Assembly: GCA_964034945.1 (NCBI GenBank) | Contig: OZ035961.1 | Location: forward strand, 21,242,161 to 21,306,160 | From: Chrysopilus asiliformis | Taxonomy: Eukaryota; Arthropoda; Insecta; Diptera; Rhagionidae | DNA length: 64,000 nucleotides | Direction of reading: 5' to 3' | In this document: positions 23,501 to 35,558 of the stretch, in pieces | Position numbering within the stretch: position 1 is the stretch's first letter | How the letters are laid out: each line of letters starts with the position of its first letter | Made by a program: the position numbers and the translations under genes | Notes under the pieces: model-generated | What the model was told of the DNA's origin: nothing | What the model saw: only the letters and a program-made list of their open reading frames with translations | The model's database searches: none

Positions 23501-24993
23501 AATACAAAATTTTTATGTCCATATTGAAAGACCGTTTACTACAAAAAAACCTATCTTGGAAAATTTAATATTTATTTATATAAATACTGCTTCGGAGCCT
23601 GCGTCCTCGCACAAAAACTATCTTTCTATCTGTGATATATTTTAGTGGGCCAAAAATTTCCTTTCACGATCATTTCTCTAAATGTTGAAAACCAAAACGA
23701 AATTTCTTCCACGATTCAGGAGACATCAGGAAAGGGGATTTATATAAGGAGAGCGGTGAACATTGATGGTCCGGTATTACACTTGGCTTATTTAAGCCGG
23801 CAACTTTTGGGCTTAATAAGCCAATGTGCTTACATTTGTGGCTTAAATAAGCCAATCCTGTTTGCATATGCTACACAAGTTTACATATGTGTGTGTGTGG
23901 ACTGAAACCATTGAAATTGCTGCTGCTCATATACTTCCCAAGATCTTTACCTGCTGACGGTCAGAACGAAAATGATTTCTGCCTACTACTTTTCCCAAAC
24001 CGGTTTACACGGTTTGCATGTATGTAGATTGTCGATAAGCCATGATTTCGAGTGGCAACTTTTCCCTCCTCAGTCGTTTCTCCCGAAAATCGGCTTAAGT
24101 AAGCCCGAAAGTTGCTGTGTGTAATACCGCGCATGGACGAAAAATTTCCTCGATGGATGACTCCCTAATTGTTGAAATCGAATCCTAATCGGTCGAACGG
24201 TTCGAAAGTTTTCAGGGGAGAGGTATCGAAGAAAAAGGGGAAGCCAAAATAATGTAACCTATTCTTACCTATTCCGAAAGTAACTTTACTTTTATGTCAA
24301 ATTGCAATGAAATCGGTTAAGCCGGTGGTACCGAATCGTGTGATACTGGGACAAAAATCTGGTACACAATCAGACAAACATGAATTTTGAAAATGCCATT
24401 ATTTAATTCAGTTGGATAAAATATTTTACATCGATGTATATAAAAATATAAAAGAAAATCTGAAAATAAAAAAATATCCCCCTTACCGGTTCCTTGTGAT
24501 AGAATATAAAAACCACAGACAAACATTAGTTTTTTTAAATTTTTTCCTGTTAATTTTCAGCTGGGTGGACTTGACCTAAATTCATATGCAACAAAAAAAA
24601 CTTTGGCTCAAGGTATTTTGGATTTAGCCTTGTTGGCAGCAAATGCCTCTCAATTGAAGTTCATTTTGAGTGCTGGACCAACACATGAGTTTTATGATTT
24701 AATCCTTTGGCTGGTCGTGTCTTCAATTGTCTTACAAGTAAGCTTTTTTCAAAATTTAAGAATTTAAAATTAAAGAAAAACATTTTTATTTTTAGGTTGT
24801 TCAGGCTGTTATTCTTATTGTCCTTGCATTGATATTTGATATAAATAAAATGGATGAACAGAAAGCTGCAAATATTATCAACAATGTTTGTTTGGCGGTT
24901 GTGGTTTTAATAGTTGTAATTAATGTCATTATATGTGGATTTGATATAAAAAGTCAAGAGAATATAAGAGCATCGAAAATGTTATTAACTTAA
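20513..24993 (+). CDS. Nij: Ninjurin, long form
   Basis: Exons 20513-20707 (65 codons), 24561-24737 (59 codons) and 24796-24993 (65 codons plus TAA); introns GT-AG, all phase 0, 189 residues. Residues 1-65 are a charged, Lys/Glu/Asp-rich cytosolic tail without hydrophobic segments. The rest is the ninjurin domain: LNSYATKKTLAQGILDLALL, an amphipathic and first membrane helix, then YDLILWLVVSSIVLQVVQAV through LALIF and a second membrane segment NVCLAVVVLIVVINVIICG. Family knowledge: ninjurins are plasma-membrane proteins that cluster into filaments and rupture or deform membranes during lytic death, and act in adhesion and tissue stress responses in flies. Which fly ninjurin (A, B or C) this is cannot be decided by eye. 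Poly(A) signal at 25054. Confidence 0.88.
21704..24993 (+). CDS. Nij: Ninjurin, short form from an alternative first exon
   Basis: ATG at 21704 (TCGTTATGGCGG context) opens an 11-codon frame MAAAVEGLFDY that stops at a GTAAGT donor after 21736. It is phase 0 and joins cleanly to the exon at 24561, giving a 135-residue protein with the full ninjurin domain and almost no tail. No acceptor lies directly upstream, so it is more likely a first exon with its own promoter than a cassette exon. Swapping the acidic tail for a short neutral one is a plausible way to change clustering or localisation (inference). Confidence 0.6.
22445..22661. repeat. hAT-like MITE in the ninjurin intron
   Basis: Ends CAGTGCTCCGCAACC and, inverted, CAGTGCTTCGCAACC, followed inside by GGCACACC on both sides. 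Flanks CTCTATAT (22437-22444) and TTCTATAT (22662-22669) match at 7 of 8 positions, the duplication length of hAT elements. 217 bp, no coding capacity. Confidence 0.75.
22680..22930 (+). repeat. GACAGACG-family fragments in the ninjurin intron
   Basis: Two partial copies of the phrase GGATTTTGATGTA...TATTCTAAACACA with GTATGGGAGAGGGG between them; the minisatellite part is missing. The matching left-end phrase AACATAAGAAAAGCTACAAT lies at 22400, just left of the hAT-like element, so that element probably inserted into this repeat. Confidence 0.45.
23010..23536 (-). mobile_element. Mariner-type deletion derivative, copy 1 (ninjurin intron)
   Basis: Terminal inverted repeats GGTCTTTCAA-YAAGGACATA then ACAATTTTGTATTT, flanked by TA. 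On the minus strand the right part encodes the first ~25 residues of a transposase (MVKFTNEQRLEII then a stop), and the left part encodes its C-terminal region around CDLTPLDFFLWGY. Everything between, including most catalytic residues, is deleted, so it cannot make a working transposase. This copy also lacks the stretch encoding KSLVYANKPTTLE. Confidence 0.8.
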
Positions 24994-25053
24994 AATACGA
25001 TTTTATTTTGATAAAGTAAACATAAATTTTATTATAACGAAAAAGTATTTAAA

Positions 25054-25059
25054 AATAAA
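25054..25059 (+). terminator. Poly(A) signal of the ninjurin gene
   Basis: AATAAA 61 bases after the TAA at 24991-24993, followed by TGTTTTATTTGAGG. Confidence 0.55.
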
Positions 25060-25089
25060 ATATCCAGTATTCTATAAGCAATTAAGAGT

Positions 25090-27840
25090 GTTTTATTTGA
25101 GGTACCACACACCCCCCTACCACCCCCCGGAAAAAAGTTTCATACAAAGTTTGGGAACCCCTGGAGGGGGCAAGAGGGGCGAGCAACGGCTAAAAATACC
25201 CATTTTGGATAGGGAATGCATCCCCCTCCCCCCTCTATACAGGAAAAATTTGTAGAGTCATTGTCGCTAAACTGAACTCTTGCCAAAATTCCTCTGTTTT
25301 CTGGTAATTTGACATTTTCAAATGTCCGCATTTTCTTTAATATTTGTTAAATTATCCTTCCCGAAATGCTTTTCAGGTACCAAGAAAATATCAAATTGAA
25401 AAAAAAACAGATTTTTTGTTGCGATATTTCTTTAAAGTTATATTTAGGAATTGGTTTTTGTAATAAAAAAAATTCTCTTCGGTGAAAGAAATCGATAAGT
25501 TGAAATAAAATGAATAATTCATAAATCAAAGATTTCAATAAAATAAATTTTATGGTGAAGTTCTAGAGCCGAGAGTAAATTCGAAATTTTTTTTGATTTC
25601 ATTTTATTTTCTTTGATTTTACAATCATAATTAGGGTCGCCATGATACGGTCGAGTGCTCCCTAAAGGAGTCACTTTTGATTCGGGCAAGTGAATTGAAA
25701 TGATTCCTGCGAATAAAATGGATCTACGACTGTATAAAAGGAGAAAAATAAACAAAGCAAATAAACTGAATGATAGTAGAATAGGGAAAATTCTGAGTTG
25801 AAAAAAAAACAAGATTTCCCACTTGAGGCTGTGGAACGTGGGAGATTCAATTACGTTAATTAATTAAATTTTCCGCTCAATAAACATTTGCGTGGTCAGC
25901 CAAGACAACATCAAAGGAATCCTGAATGGCCGAAACCTAAACTGTAGTCATTTAGGCAGTCGGTAAGTGAGACCATTTAAAGGTTAGTAGCATTTTCAAG
26001 TAGACGTAATTGAATTTGATACGAAACCAAAAGTTTATTAACAACGATTAAACCCGGTTTAAATACCAAGTATTGCCATGGGAAGGTAGACATTAAAGGG
26101 TCTCTAGTTAAAATTCAATATAATTTAAGACGTTCAATTCCTGGACAAATGTTTTTTGTTTACGTCTAATGAACTTTTAAGTGGCTGGAATTCAAAAATT
26201 TTCTTTTAGGTGGAAATTAATTAAATTTCACAGTTGAAATTCTCTTTAAATTGTATTTCTTTGTAGGGAAATTGCTTCAGCGATGGCTAAAAATATCCAT
26301 TTCGGATATGAGATACTTCTCTCTACCCCTACCTTGACACGAAAATTATGTAGCGTCATTGGGTTATTATATTCATTTTTCCCCAAAAGCGCATAAAACT
26401 GTATAGAAGGTAAAAGCAGCTGACGTTACTTCCCCAAAAGTTGACAGAAAACTACGATTTCAAGTCGTTAGCTCAAAAAATTGCAAAAAAGTGAAAGTCG
26501 CTAGTTTGACACGTTCTCGAGTTATTTAAGATACGTAAAACGGACCGACCGATAACCCGACAGACAGACAGACTGATAAACCGACAGACAGATGCACGGA
26601 CATCCTTAAAATTTTGCCTGAAACGGATTTCGTCCTGGTCAGAAATTTTCTATCTGCCCCCGTTCTCGAGTCGGTCTTCGGAATGAATACAATATTTTCC
26701 CTCTACAGCAGAGTAAAGTAATAAATATGAAAAGGATTGAGTATATGATTTCACATAACTTTTCCGTACATCAAATTCGAATAAAATATTTTTTTATTCC
26801 AATTATTTATATTACTGATTATAATTAAAATTTCATCAAAATTTCGTTTGAAGTTTTCCTATAGCGTATTCTGAAAATTGTAGGTTTTCTTTATATTTTC
26901 TAAGCTCATCTCCTTAGAAATCACAAAAGATTTAAGACCAAAAATAGAATGAAAATTTTAATTACCTTTTACAGATTATTTTTTAATTCAACTAAGCGTC
27001 AGCTGGCCAAATCTCACTCATTTATCCTATTTTAAGCAATCTTCATTCTAAATTCAGAACGGATTAGTCAAAATTTGGGAATTTCTTCATGCGAATGACG
27101 ACAGTATTAAAAGGCAAACAATTTCTCATCGATATACCGCCAGCCAACCATTCATTAGAAATTACGTAAATTATGAATTTTTAAGAAATGACTTTATCTC
27201 CTGAAAAGCCAACATAAATTATGAATGAAACGCCAACCTCTCTCTGTTCACCGTGAAAACTAATCCATCATGGGATTTGCTCATTTTGTTCGGTCCACAA
27301 GGGCCATTTTTGATTTGATTAAATTTTTCGAGATCAGTGAATATTAGTAGACCAGGGCATAAAATATCCTGATTTTAAGGACTCTGAAAAAATCAATCTG
27401 TTGTAGCACATAATTAGCATAAAATCAGCTTAATTGGAATCAAGCTGAACGAAGATTTCTTCCGTGTAATCTGTCAGGGTTGACTTTTAACAGATGTTTG
27501 GATGCCGTTTTTATGGGGTAGTGATTTTTTCCATAAAAAAAGAAAAATTCGGAGCGCATCATGTGGAATTTGAAATAATAAATTCTAGATGACTGAAATT
27601 AATGATTTTTTTTGGTTAAACATTAATGTTTTTAAAATTTTGGAATTTCTTCATGCGAATGACGAACAATAAACGGTAGGTACCTGGAAGACCGAGTCAT
27701 CTTTAAAATTATGATGCTGATTTTTGGTGGGAGAAAGTATATTCACGTTATTATTACAGAACAAGGTTTTATCTAAAAAGCCCTGAGATGGTAATTTTTC
27801 GAGAAAAACTGGAATGAAAGGATGTTGAACAGGACCTTTT
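25090..27840. other. Intergenic DNA with decayed repeats
   Basis: No exon recognised on either strand. GACAGACAGACAGACTGATAAACCG at about 26560-26600 is a remnant of the GACAGACG family with its usual left flank (ACGATTTCAAGTCG). Direct repeats GGAATTTCTTCATGCGAATG at about 27078 and 27645 are 560 bp apart. Confidence 0.35.
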
Positions 27841-27845
27841 CTTTA

Positions 27846-28497
27846 AGGCCCGACTATGATAGGCATAAGAACGCATATGTAGCTATGCATATGTCATTTC
27901 CAGAATAAGAAAGTCAATGTCATTACCCACAATAGACATGTGTCAAAGTGTTGCCACTTTCAAACCTTCGTTAAACATTCGTTAACCCTTTCGGTATTTT
28001 GATGCCATATGGCATCATGCTAAAAAAATTGAATTGTCTTATTATTTATTTATTTTCAACACTCGATTCTCATTCAGTGCACCATTAAGTGCATTTTTGA
28101 CCCAATTTTGATTTTTTGAGTAAAAAACTGGACCACAGTGGACGTATTTGAAAAAAATTAAAATTTTTAATTTTTTTTTTTAAATTTTTTTTTTGTTTTA
28201 AATGAATACTAATAGCTTAAACATCATTAATTTGTATACAGAGTATTTGTAAAACCCATAGAAAAAAACATGTACCGAAAGGGTTAAGCATGAATAATTC
28301 GATACAAATGGAACTGGCATATGTAAATAGTGAACATAACCTAAAATTTTAGTGTGAATTTAATAATATTGTGGCCATATTAATTTTCACTTGAGGTAAA
28401 ATGAAGATTAGCTTTTATGTTGACAGCTATGTATCTCTACATTCGTTGGGAATTTGACATTTACATATGCATTCTTATGTCTATCATAGTTGAGCCT
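27846..28497. mobile_element. TTA-flanked (PIF/Harbinger-like) MITE hosting another MITE
   Basis: Left end AGGCCCGACTATGATAGGCA and the complement of the right end AGGCTCAACTATGATAGACA, both continuing TAAGAAYGCATATG, form the terminal inverted repeat. TTA flanks both ends (27843-27845 and 28498-28500). The element is interrupted at 27982-28287 by a TTAA-flanked element, without which it would be about 350 bp. Superfamily inferred from the 3-bp TTA duplication only. Confidence 0.6.
27986..28283. mobile_element. piggyBac-like MITE nested in the element at 27846-28497
   Basis: Perfect TTAA on both sides (27982-27985 and 28284-28287) and inverted ends CCCTTTCGGTA / TACCGAAAGGG. TTAA duplication with ends starting CCC is characteristic of piggyBac elements. 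298 bp, no coding capacity. A palindrome GATGCCATATGGCATC lies near the left end. Confidence 0.75.
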
Positions 28498-28539
28498 TTA
28501 GACTTGAGATTCGCGATAAAATGATAAACAAGAAATTCG

Positions 28540-29058
28540 TGTTATGCCTACAGGACTTTTGAAATTCCGACACCAGATTCGTGATTAGTGTCCCCCAAAA
28601 TGTCCATAATGATAATTTCCCCGAGAAAAAATGGGAAAAAGGCGTTATCCTTGCAGGTTATTGACGAGCTTTCTCGAAGATGGGACCTAACACAATCGCC
28701 ATTTTTTGTTCACGAAATCTAAAAGTACACAAATTTCATCAAAATCGTCGGAGCCTTTTTCAAGTCTTGACGTCACTCTGATGATTCTCAGGATCGAAAC
28801 TTGATGTTTCCTTTCAAAAATATTTACCGATTCCTCATTGTTTCCATTTAAATTTAGTTTCATTGTATTATTCAAAGTAGCGCGACGGGTGGGGTGAGTA
28901 AGGGGAGGGGGTAAAGTGATTTCGAAACTTAGTTTTTGCGCTATGTTACTCTTTCGCGGGGAAACTACCAAGCCGATTGGCCTAAAGTTTAGCTCCAACA
29001 TAGACCATAAAAAAAAATTGAAAAAATTTAACCCGGCAACGACGGGTATGCAAGCTAG
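28540..29058 (+). mobile_element. Helitron 3' end and associated decayed sequence
   Basis: Ends with CCCGGCAACGACGGGTATGC and CAAGCTAG followed by T at 29059: a short hairpin (CCCG/CGGG) about 10 bases before CTAG, as in Helitron 3' ends. The same ending occurs at 58666-58694. A phrase from that copy is found in reverse at about 28545-28595 (CACCAGATTCGTGATTAGTG), so the left part is rearranged and the 5' limit is uncertain. The 104-residue minus-strand frame here is probably chance. Confidence 0.5.
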
Positions 29059-29153
29059 TTATCAAATAATGATAAAAAAAATTACATACAAAGAAATAAA
29101 TAGAATAATAATGGATATTTATCATACAATGAAACAAATAAAATAATTATAGG

Positions 29154-30735
29154 GTGACTATACGTGCCGGATTTAGGCTTGTTGTCCCGGTTGTATTAAT
29201 ATTTCAATTTCCATCAGGAACATAGGACGGCAACAGATTTTTCTCATTTTGTTTTGCAGTGTTGCGTACTTCGTTAAACGATTTGCCGGTTTCACACTCA
29301 ACTGTTCTCCTCTATGTTGTACGGAGTCGTCCTCTTCGTCCCGGTGCACCGGAAATTAAATTTTTGTCCCAGTTTATTTGATTTGGTCTTAATACCATAA
29401 ATTCTCGCCTGCGGCCCACTTTTAGGAAAAGTTTTTGCGTGTTTAGTATAAAGAAATTCGCATGCGGCGCATTTTATTATCAAATTTTTGAGTATAAAAT
29501 ATTTATCTCTAAAAATTTTATCTGCAGCCCATTTTTCTGCTGTGATCTAAAGAAAAAAAATACCACACAAATCAGAAAAAATTCGGAAAAGAGTGGGGGC
29601 GTCGCTCAAATTTGTTTTCTTCTTTTCGATTAATTTTGAGTCATTAAAAGTTTCTGTTTCCTCACAGACCCCCCTCCTCCCTGACCGAAATTCGAACAAA
29701 AACAATATGGTCACGTTTTATTTATGTGATGTTTTAGTAATAAGAAACTTAAATAGTGTGAGTTACTACGTAATTTTGTTGAGGTCATCCTTTTATTTTG
29801 GAATGAACAGATTTGATATAAAACCACATAAAAAATCATAAATCATATTTTAAGCGATAATATTTTATATATTTTTACACCTTTCGCAATTTTTTATGTT
29901 TATAACCGACTATAATTTTATTAGCCATATCTCTCATGGAAAAATGGAAATGCTATAAAAAGGATTTAAATAATTGCTGAACCGCGGTTTGAAGAGGAGA
30001 AAAATGCTTATCTGGCACTGAAAAGAGGTTACCTTTTTCGACTAAAAACACTGTAATCCCCCATTTTAGTGTATATGAGAAAGGTATTAAATCGTATAAA
30101 AGAAAGTGTGGAATTAAGATAAATTTTCTACAACCGATTTACATCTGAAAGCATATATTGTAAAAAAGTAAAACGACCGTGTAAAGGTTCTTTCTGAATG
30201 CAAAAAAAAAATCCCACTTTTTTCAGTTTTATTTTGTTGCCGATATAACATAGCCATAAATGAAATTTATAACTTTTGTCTATGTATTTGTGACTAAATA
30301 TGGTGATATGTATATATATGCATATTTACGAGTTTTACTACAAGATATATATTTGAATTTCATATGTGAATGTAGGACAAGGTATCGATTCATGTTTTTA
30401 GTGACATAACTTTGGAAAGCGAAACGTATACTTTATGGCTTTTACCAAACCCACGGGAGCCATAAACTTTACTGTTCCAGGTGCAGTCGAATCCTTATGA
30501 AAACTTTTAGCGTTCAAATGCACTTAAAATTATACATTCAATTCAACAAAGTTTTCTACATTAAAACGTAGACGACATTCCATAGTATGGAAGAATCTTG
30601 TAATGTTATACAAATATCAAATTACGAATACAACGAACGATCTGCTAAAATTTCATTAAGCACTTGATAACAACTTTCCAGTGGTCTCAATAAAATTTTC
30701 ATGTGAATTGCATTTAGGTCATTGAAGAGTATATA
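29154..30735. other. Repeat-derived and AT-rich DNA without a gene
   Basis: TAGGGTGACTATACG at 29151 starts a repeat also seen at 58091 and, less clearly, 52155; its phrases GCCTGCGGCCCA and CGCATGCGGCGCA recur near 45320 and 59465. The right end is not clear. From about 29850 to 30735 the sequence is AT-rich and featureless to me. Confidence 0.35.
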
Positions 30736-31495
30736 CAGTAGAATCCCGATAATTCGTACCCCGATAATTCGTATATCCCGCTAATTCGTATGAATTTGCT
30801 GGTCCCTTGAAAAAATCCCTATAATTCGTATAAAGTCTATGCATTTCGGTCCCTTGGATAATTCGTATTTATTTTTGTGTTCGGTGTCGACAAAACGTTT
30901 TATAATTCGTATTATCTGATGAAAACTCTCGTTAATTCGTATGACTCTTTCTCTTGCAATATTCGTTTGTTTTTGTTTGTGGTTAAGTCGACATTTGGCA
31001 GTTTTGTTTCAACTATGCCTCCAAGAAAAGTTTATAAATCTGTTTCAGTAAAAGAAAAACAGGAGATTATTAAAGCCGTGGCAAACGGGGAAAAACAAAT
31101 CGAAGTGGCAAAATGTTTTGAGGTTGCTCCGTCGACCATAACCTCAATTCTAAAGAACAGAGACAAAATCGTGTCCCTATCATCACGAAACAAAACAAAG
31201 CGCTTCAAGAATTGAGTACCCAGAATTGGAAAAAGCATTGTTAAAGTGGTTTGATCAAGCGCGAAGTACGAACATACCGGTTGGAGGAAACCTTTTGCGT
31301 GAAAAAGCTAAATTTTCGCAGAAAAAATGGAAATAAGCTGATAGATTTAAAAAAAGACACAGCTTAAAAAACCTTGTTAATTCATATTTTTTCTTTTTTT
31401 ACCCTCGATAATTCGTAATCCCGCTAATTCGAATATCCCGATACTTCGTATTTTTACGTCGGTCCCTTGAAATACGAATTATCGGGATTCTACTG
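30736..31495 (+). mobile_element. pogo/Tigger-like DNA transposon, internally deleted
   Basis: Terminal inverted repeat CAGTAGAATCCCGATAATTC with its exact complement at the right, flanked by TA (30734-30735 and 31496-31497). The ends carry repeats of the sub-motif CCCGATAATTCGTA both near 30745-30800 and 31400-31440. Inside is a transposase N terminus (31015-31215). At 760 bp it lacks the DDE domain. Confidence 0.8.
31015..31340 (+). pseudogene. CENP-B/pogo-type HTH transposase fragment with a frameshift
   Basis: The frame starting MPPRKVYKSVSVKEKQEII contains a psq-type helix-turn-helix (KQIEVAKCFEVAPSTITSIL) that in pogo elements binds the terminal repeats. It stops at 31215; a +1 shift there opens a second frame (EYPELEKALLKWFDQAR, then NIPVGGNLLREKA), the expected second, CENP-B-type HTH. 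The gene is thus broken by one small indel and then truncated before the catalytic domain. It is not a host CENP-B gene, as it lies between the transposon ends. Confidence 0.75.
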
Positions 31496-31499
31496 TATT

Positions 31500-34400
31500 C
31501 GTTACTAATTTGGTGGAAATTTTAGATTAAATTATTTAAATAAACTTGTAATATCGTTTAAAATATTGTATTAGGATTCTATTTTCTTTAGAAAGTCTTT
31601 AAAAATCGTGCGTTAAAATTCAGAAGCCATTTATCAGGATTGACTTAACTCATTCCTGTTTATAGCTCTAAATACACACAGGAATTTTTGAAATGATATC
31701 AGAAATTCACAAATGCCTTATGATGTAAATTAAACATTCCTAACACGAACGTTTATAATCTTGCCCTGACAACACCTCCTCGTAATACTTTCATATTAAA
31801 TATTAAGATGTTCTTTTTTTAACAGTAAACATTTTCGTCCTCGTTTGAACAGACGGCGAAAAGCAGAAATAATGCAGCAATCATAAGGATATCACGTAGG
31901 GTACATCAATCAAATCAACTTAAGTGAACGCCTTCCAATATCAAGAAGAAAAAGGATCATATGGCATACCTTTACATATATCGTTGTAATAACACCGGAT
32001 TTATGTAATCCCATCTCAAAATATTAAATAATATAAAAAAGTTGGTAATGTGTTGGATATGGAATTTAAGATGACGAATTGATTATATATTTTGTAAATG
32101 TAAATAACTTTGCATGACAATTTACATAAAAATTATCAGTTGTGATCAACACAAAACTTTTCGCAATAACTATTTAGTTTTGGAAAAAATATGTAAAACC
32201 TTATATTTTTTCAAATATCTTGAAAACCGTTAAAGATACGTAGAAACAGTTAAAGCAAAAACTGTAGAAAATTGTATATCCTTGAAATTCTGTTATATTC
32301 ATTTTTTCTCAAAAGCTCACAGGTTTCGAGAAATTTTCAAAAAAACTATATATGTCAAAAAAATTGTATGGGAGGTAGCCGTTATATTTACCGTTACTTT
32401 TCCAAAAGTTGATAAAAAACTACGATTTTTGTAAAACTTATTTACGAAAAATTTCAAGTCGCCAGATCAACGCGTTCTCGAGTTATTTAAGATACGCATA
32501 TTGACTGCCGAACCAAGTTTGCAAATATTTAAAGGAAATGCCAATACATGTAGACCGGGAGAATGTATATATATAATGTATGTAGAATGTATATATGTAT
32601 CAATGTATGTGTGTAGAATGTATACATGTAGAGTGTAGACCTGGAAAATTATAGACGGTACTCTTTATGAAACTTGTGCCATTTTTCGCTGGCTTTAAAA
32701 AAATGATAGCCATGGCAGTCAATGCGTTAGTGGATAGCCCCTAAAAACAAAAAAAAAATCACCATCAACTTTTATCCAAAAATATCGCAAATACGGGGTA
32801 AAATTTAGTGCGAGATAATTTTCGACTATAAAACGGCCAAGCGTAAGTAATAAAACCAACATAACTTCTTCTTCACATGTCTGTCTTACAACTTCCTATC
32901 CCCACTGAGTTATCCCTCAATCTGCATAAGAGCGTATAAACAAATTGACATAAATAAATTCCAATTGGTGATTCTGAAGGAAATTTTTAATTTAATTTTT
33001 TTTATTGCGAAAATATGGTTGCAGCTGATTGTGAGCAAAAGGAATGAAATGACAAACTGCTAATTGAGTGGCTGCCAGGCTGGGATGGCCTACATTTAGG
33101 CGTTCTGAGACGAAGCAGGGCAGGCAGGGCCATCAAGTAGCTAAAATCACAAGTCTCATTTGAATTTTTATGAAGAACTTGAGCTCTGTGTAGATTTTTT
33201 ATAACTTTTCCGTTGAATTATTAATCAGAAGGGAAGTACGGTCTGGCTTTTTAATTTTGTTGCTTTCTCGTTTTTATATTTCACAAATTTTTCTTCATTT
33301 TTACTTGACATTTTCCGTCATTCTATAGCTGTCGTTCACATTGTTGTTGTTTCTCCATTTTCCATACACCGTTTTTTTTTTGTTGGCTGGAAAATTTATT
33401 GGACCTCTTGGCATGACTCTGGTGGAATAGTCGTAAAAATAAAACACTGTTGCGCTATTTGGGATTTTCTGCATTTTAAGCATAGTATCGACGTTATGAG
33501 TACATCTGGGCATATCCAAGCATTCACGATTCACGATTCACATTCAAGTTAAAGCAGCTTACACTTATTTTTAGTACTCATTCAACTTTTAGGATATTAA
33601 ATGCACCGCACCGCATATCAACCTACATTCGCAACTTGTCTAGTAGAAGGATTATTTCCGGTACGTTTCGTTGATGCTTGATGGAAGGTTTTTATAAAAC
33701 GTTTAGACACGAGTGTGTATTGCAAAAATTTTTTTTCAGATGTTATTTGAGTTTATACCGTTGACGTTTGATGATCTAAAGGATATTTTTTTTTATTATT
33801 TTCAGTGAGACAAAAAATTTAATTAAACACAGGAGTTTACCGGTGAGATAACTAAAAAAATGTGCAACAATTGATAAAATTCCTTTGTGTCATAAAACCT
33901 AAACGTTTTATACTGTAATATAAAATATAGAGGGTAAATTAGTGTTAATATACCTACCAGAATTAAACATCCGGCAAAAACATGAGAATCTTCTCAAGCT
34001 GTTTTTATGTTGACCGTGACGATAGCTCTTGACGTTGACGATAACAGTGCCCAAAAAGTAAAACAGAAAGTCGTAAAGTGGTCGTTGCGACTTTAATTTT
34101 GTATCTTTATGGTCGCAACGACCACTTTATGAACTTTTGTGTTACATGGGTGTCATCACAACAAATGTGAACCGCTAACGTCTCGGTTGACATAAATACT
34201 CCTTGGGTTTATTTTATGCGTCTTCGTCTTTTCGATCTATCTGTGCCCATGAGAATTTTCGAATAAATTGAACTACAGATTTTCAAATTTTTACTGAGTA
34301 GTTTATCATAAAAAGTAAGATCAAATTTGTGATTGCACAAAACGCGAAAAACTGTTTCATTTTTACGGGGGAGGGGGAAGGAATAGGCCGTTCTTTCTCA

Positions 34401-35305
34401 CCCTCCTCTCTCTGTGATATATTTTTAGAACTGTACCTAAATACAATTTTCGGAATTTCTTCCCAATCTTGAAGCACATTTATCTTAATATTTGTCTCAC
34501 AATTTCTTTTAGTTAATTATTTAGTCTACCTAATCCATATTTGGCAGTTTTCGTTATGATTTTCCTATATAAAAATCTTTTATATGATAAGAAAAATCAT
34601 TGCCATAGAACCCGATGCGATGTTTGAATGTTCCTCCTACATATGTGACTGTTTTTCCACATCATATGAGAGCTACGCAAAACATCGACTCTGGGCAAAC
34701 GAAGTCGTTAATCATACAAAAATGTCTTACATGTCGGTTTTGTTATTATTTTTGAAATAGCAGTAATTTTCCCTTTGTTTTATGATTGATGGGAAAGCCT
34801 CATACAAGATTGTATGCGGTAGTCATCGTTGGGTTTTTCATTAGTTCTCAGTCCATAAAATTCCAAGGAAAAGAGTTCTAAAACTTTAGATTGACAATTC
34901 ACTTTCTTTAATTACGTGTCGTTGAAAGAAAAGTTTTTTGCTTTTGCTGAGAATGTTTTAGAGTTTATTGTTTTGAAGGAAATCTTTTTTGAAGAATACC
35001 TATTGGTATTATATATCTTTTTGAAAGTGCTTTACTTTGGGATATTTCCGTAATGGATTAAATTTTTTGTATAGTCTCGGAGATGTGTTTTCAATAAGTT
35101 TTCTCGTAAATAATTGTTGGAAAATCAACGTAATTCTCTTATAATAAATTTAAAATGTTGACAATATTGCCAAAATTGTGTAATGCTGAATATTGAATTC
35201 TTTATTTGTGTAATCATTTCATGATTTTTTCTAAGAAATTAATCTCGTACATGATAATCTAATTAACGTGCGCTGTTTGAAAAAAAAAAAACGTGGAAAT
35301 GTTGG
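31500..35305. other. Intergenic AT-rich DNA
   Basis: No exon seen. Decayed repeat similar to 7380-7980 at about 32180-32500. Alternating GTATATATGTA microsatellite at 32560-32640. A hairpin at 34075-34128: AAAGTGGTCGTTGCGAC and its exact inverted copy 20 bp apart. Confidence 0.35.
34075..34128. repeat. Perfect 18-bp hairpin
   Basis: AAAGTGGTCGTTGCGAC is followed after about 20 bases by GTCGCAACGACCACTTT. Probably a tiny foldback element or a remnant of one; no duplication of flanks was found. Confidence 0.5.
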
Positions 35306-35310
35306 TATTT

Positions 35311-35558
35311 GAGGCGTTAAAAGCTAGAGTGGACCAAGCCACATAATCGAGTTTTTGTAGCTTTTCCACTTTTGTACTATTATTGACTGTAAATTTTTGG
35401 AAAAAAAAAATTTCTGTGGACTTTATTACTCAATGTTGAAATGTTCTTTTGTGCATCCAAACATTTTTATCTAAAAACTCACTCGCAATAGTGATTCAAA
35501 CACAAAAAAATTCACGATTTCGACATGTGGGTTGGTCCACTCTAGATTTTAACGCCTC
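35311..35558. repeat. MITE with ~35-bp terminal inverted repeats
   Basis: Left end GAGGCGTTAAAAGCTAGAGT and the complement of the right end GAGGCGTTAAAATCTAGAGT, both continuing GGACCAA-CCACAT. ATTT on each side (35307-35310 and 35559-35562) may be a 4-bp duplication. No coding capacity; superfamily not assigned. Confidence 0.65.

Noticed and set aside
28687..29001. 104-codon minus frame
   Set aside because: It lies in Helitron-derived sequence and has no recognisable domain or splice context.
31015..31215. Host CENP-B-like gene
   Set aside because: The frame sits inside a TA-flanked transposon and is broken after the first HTH.
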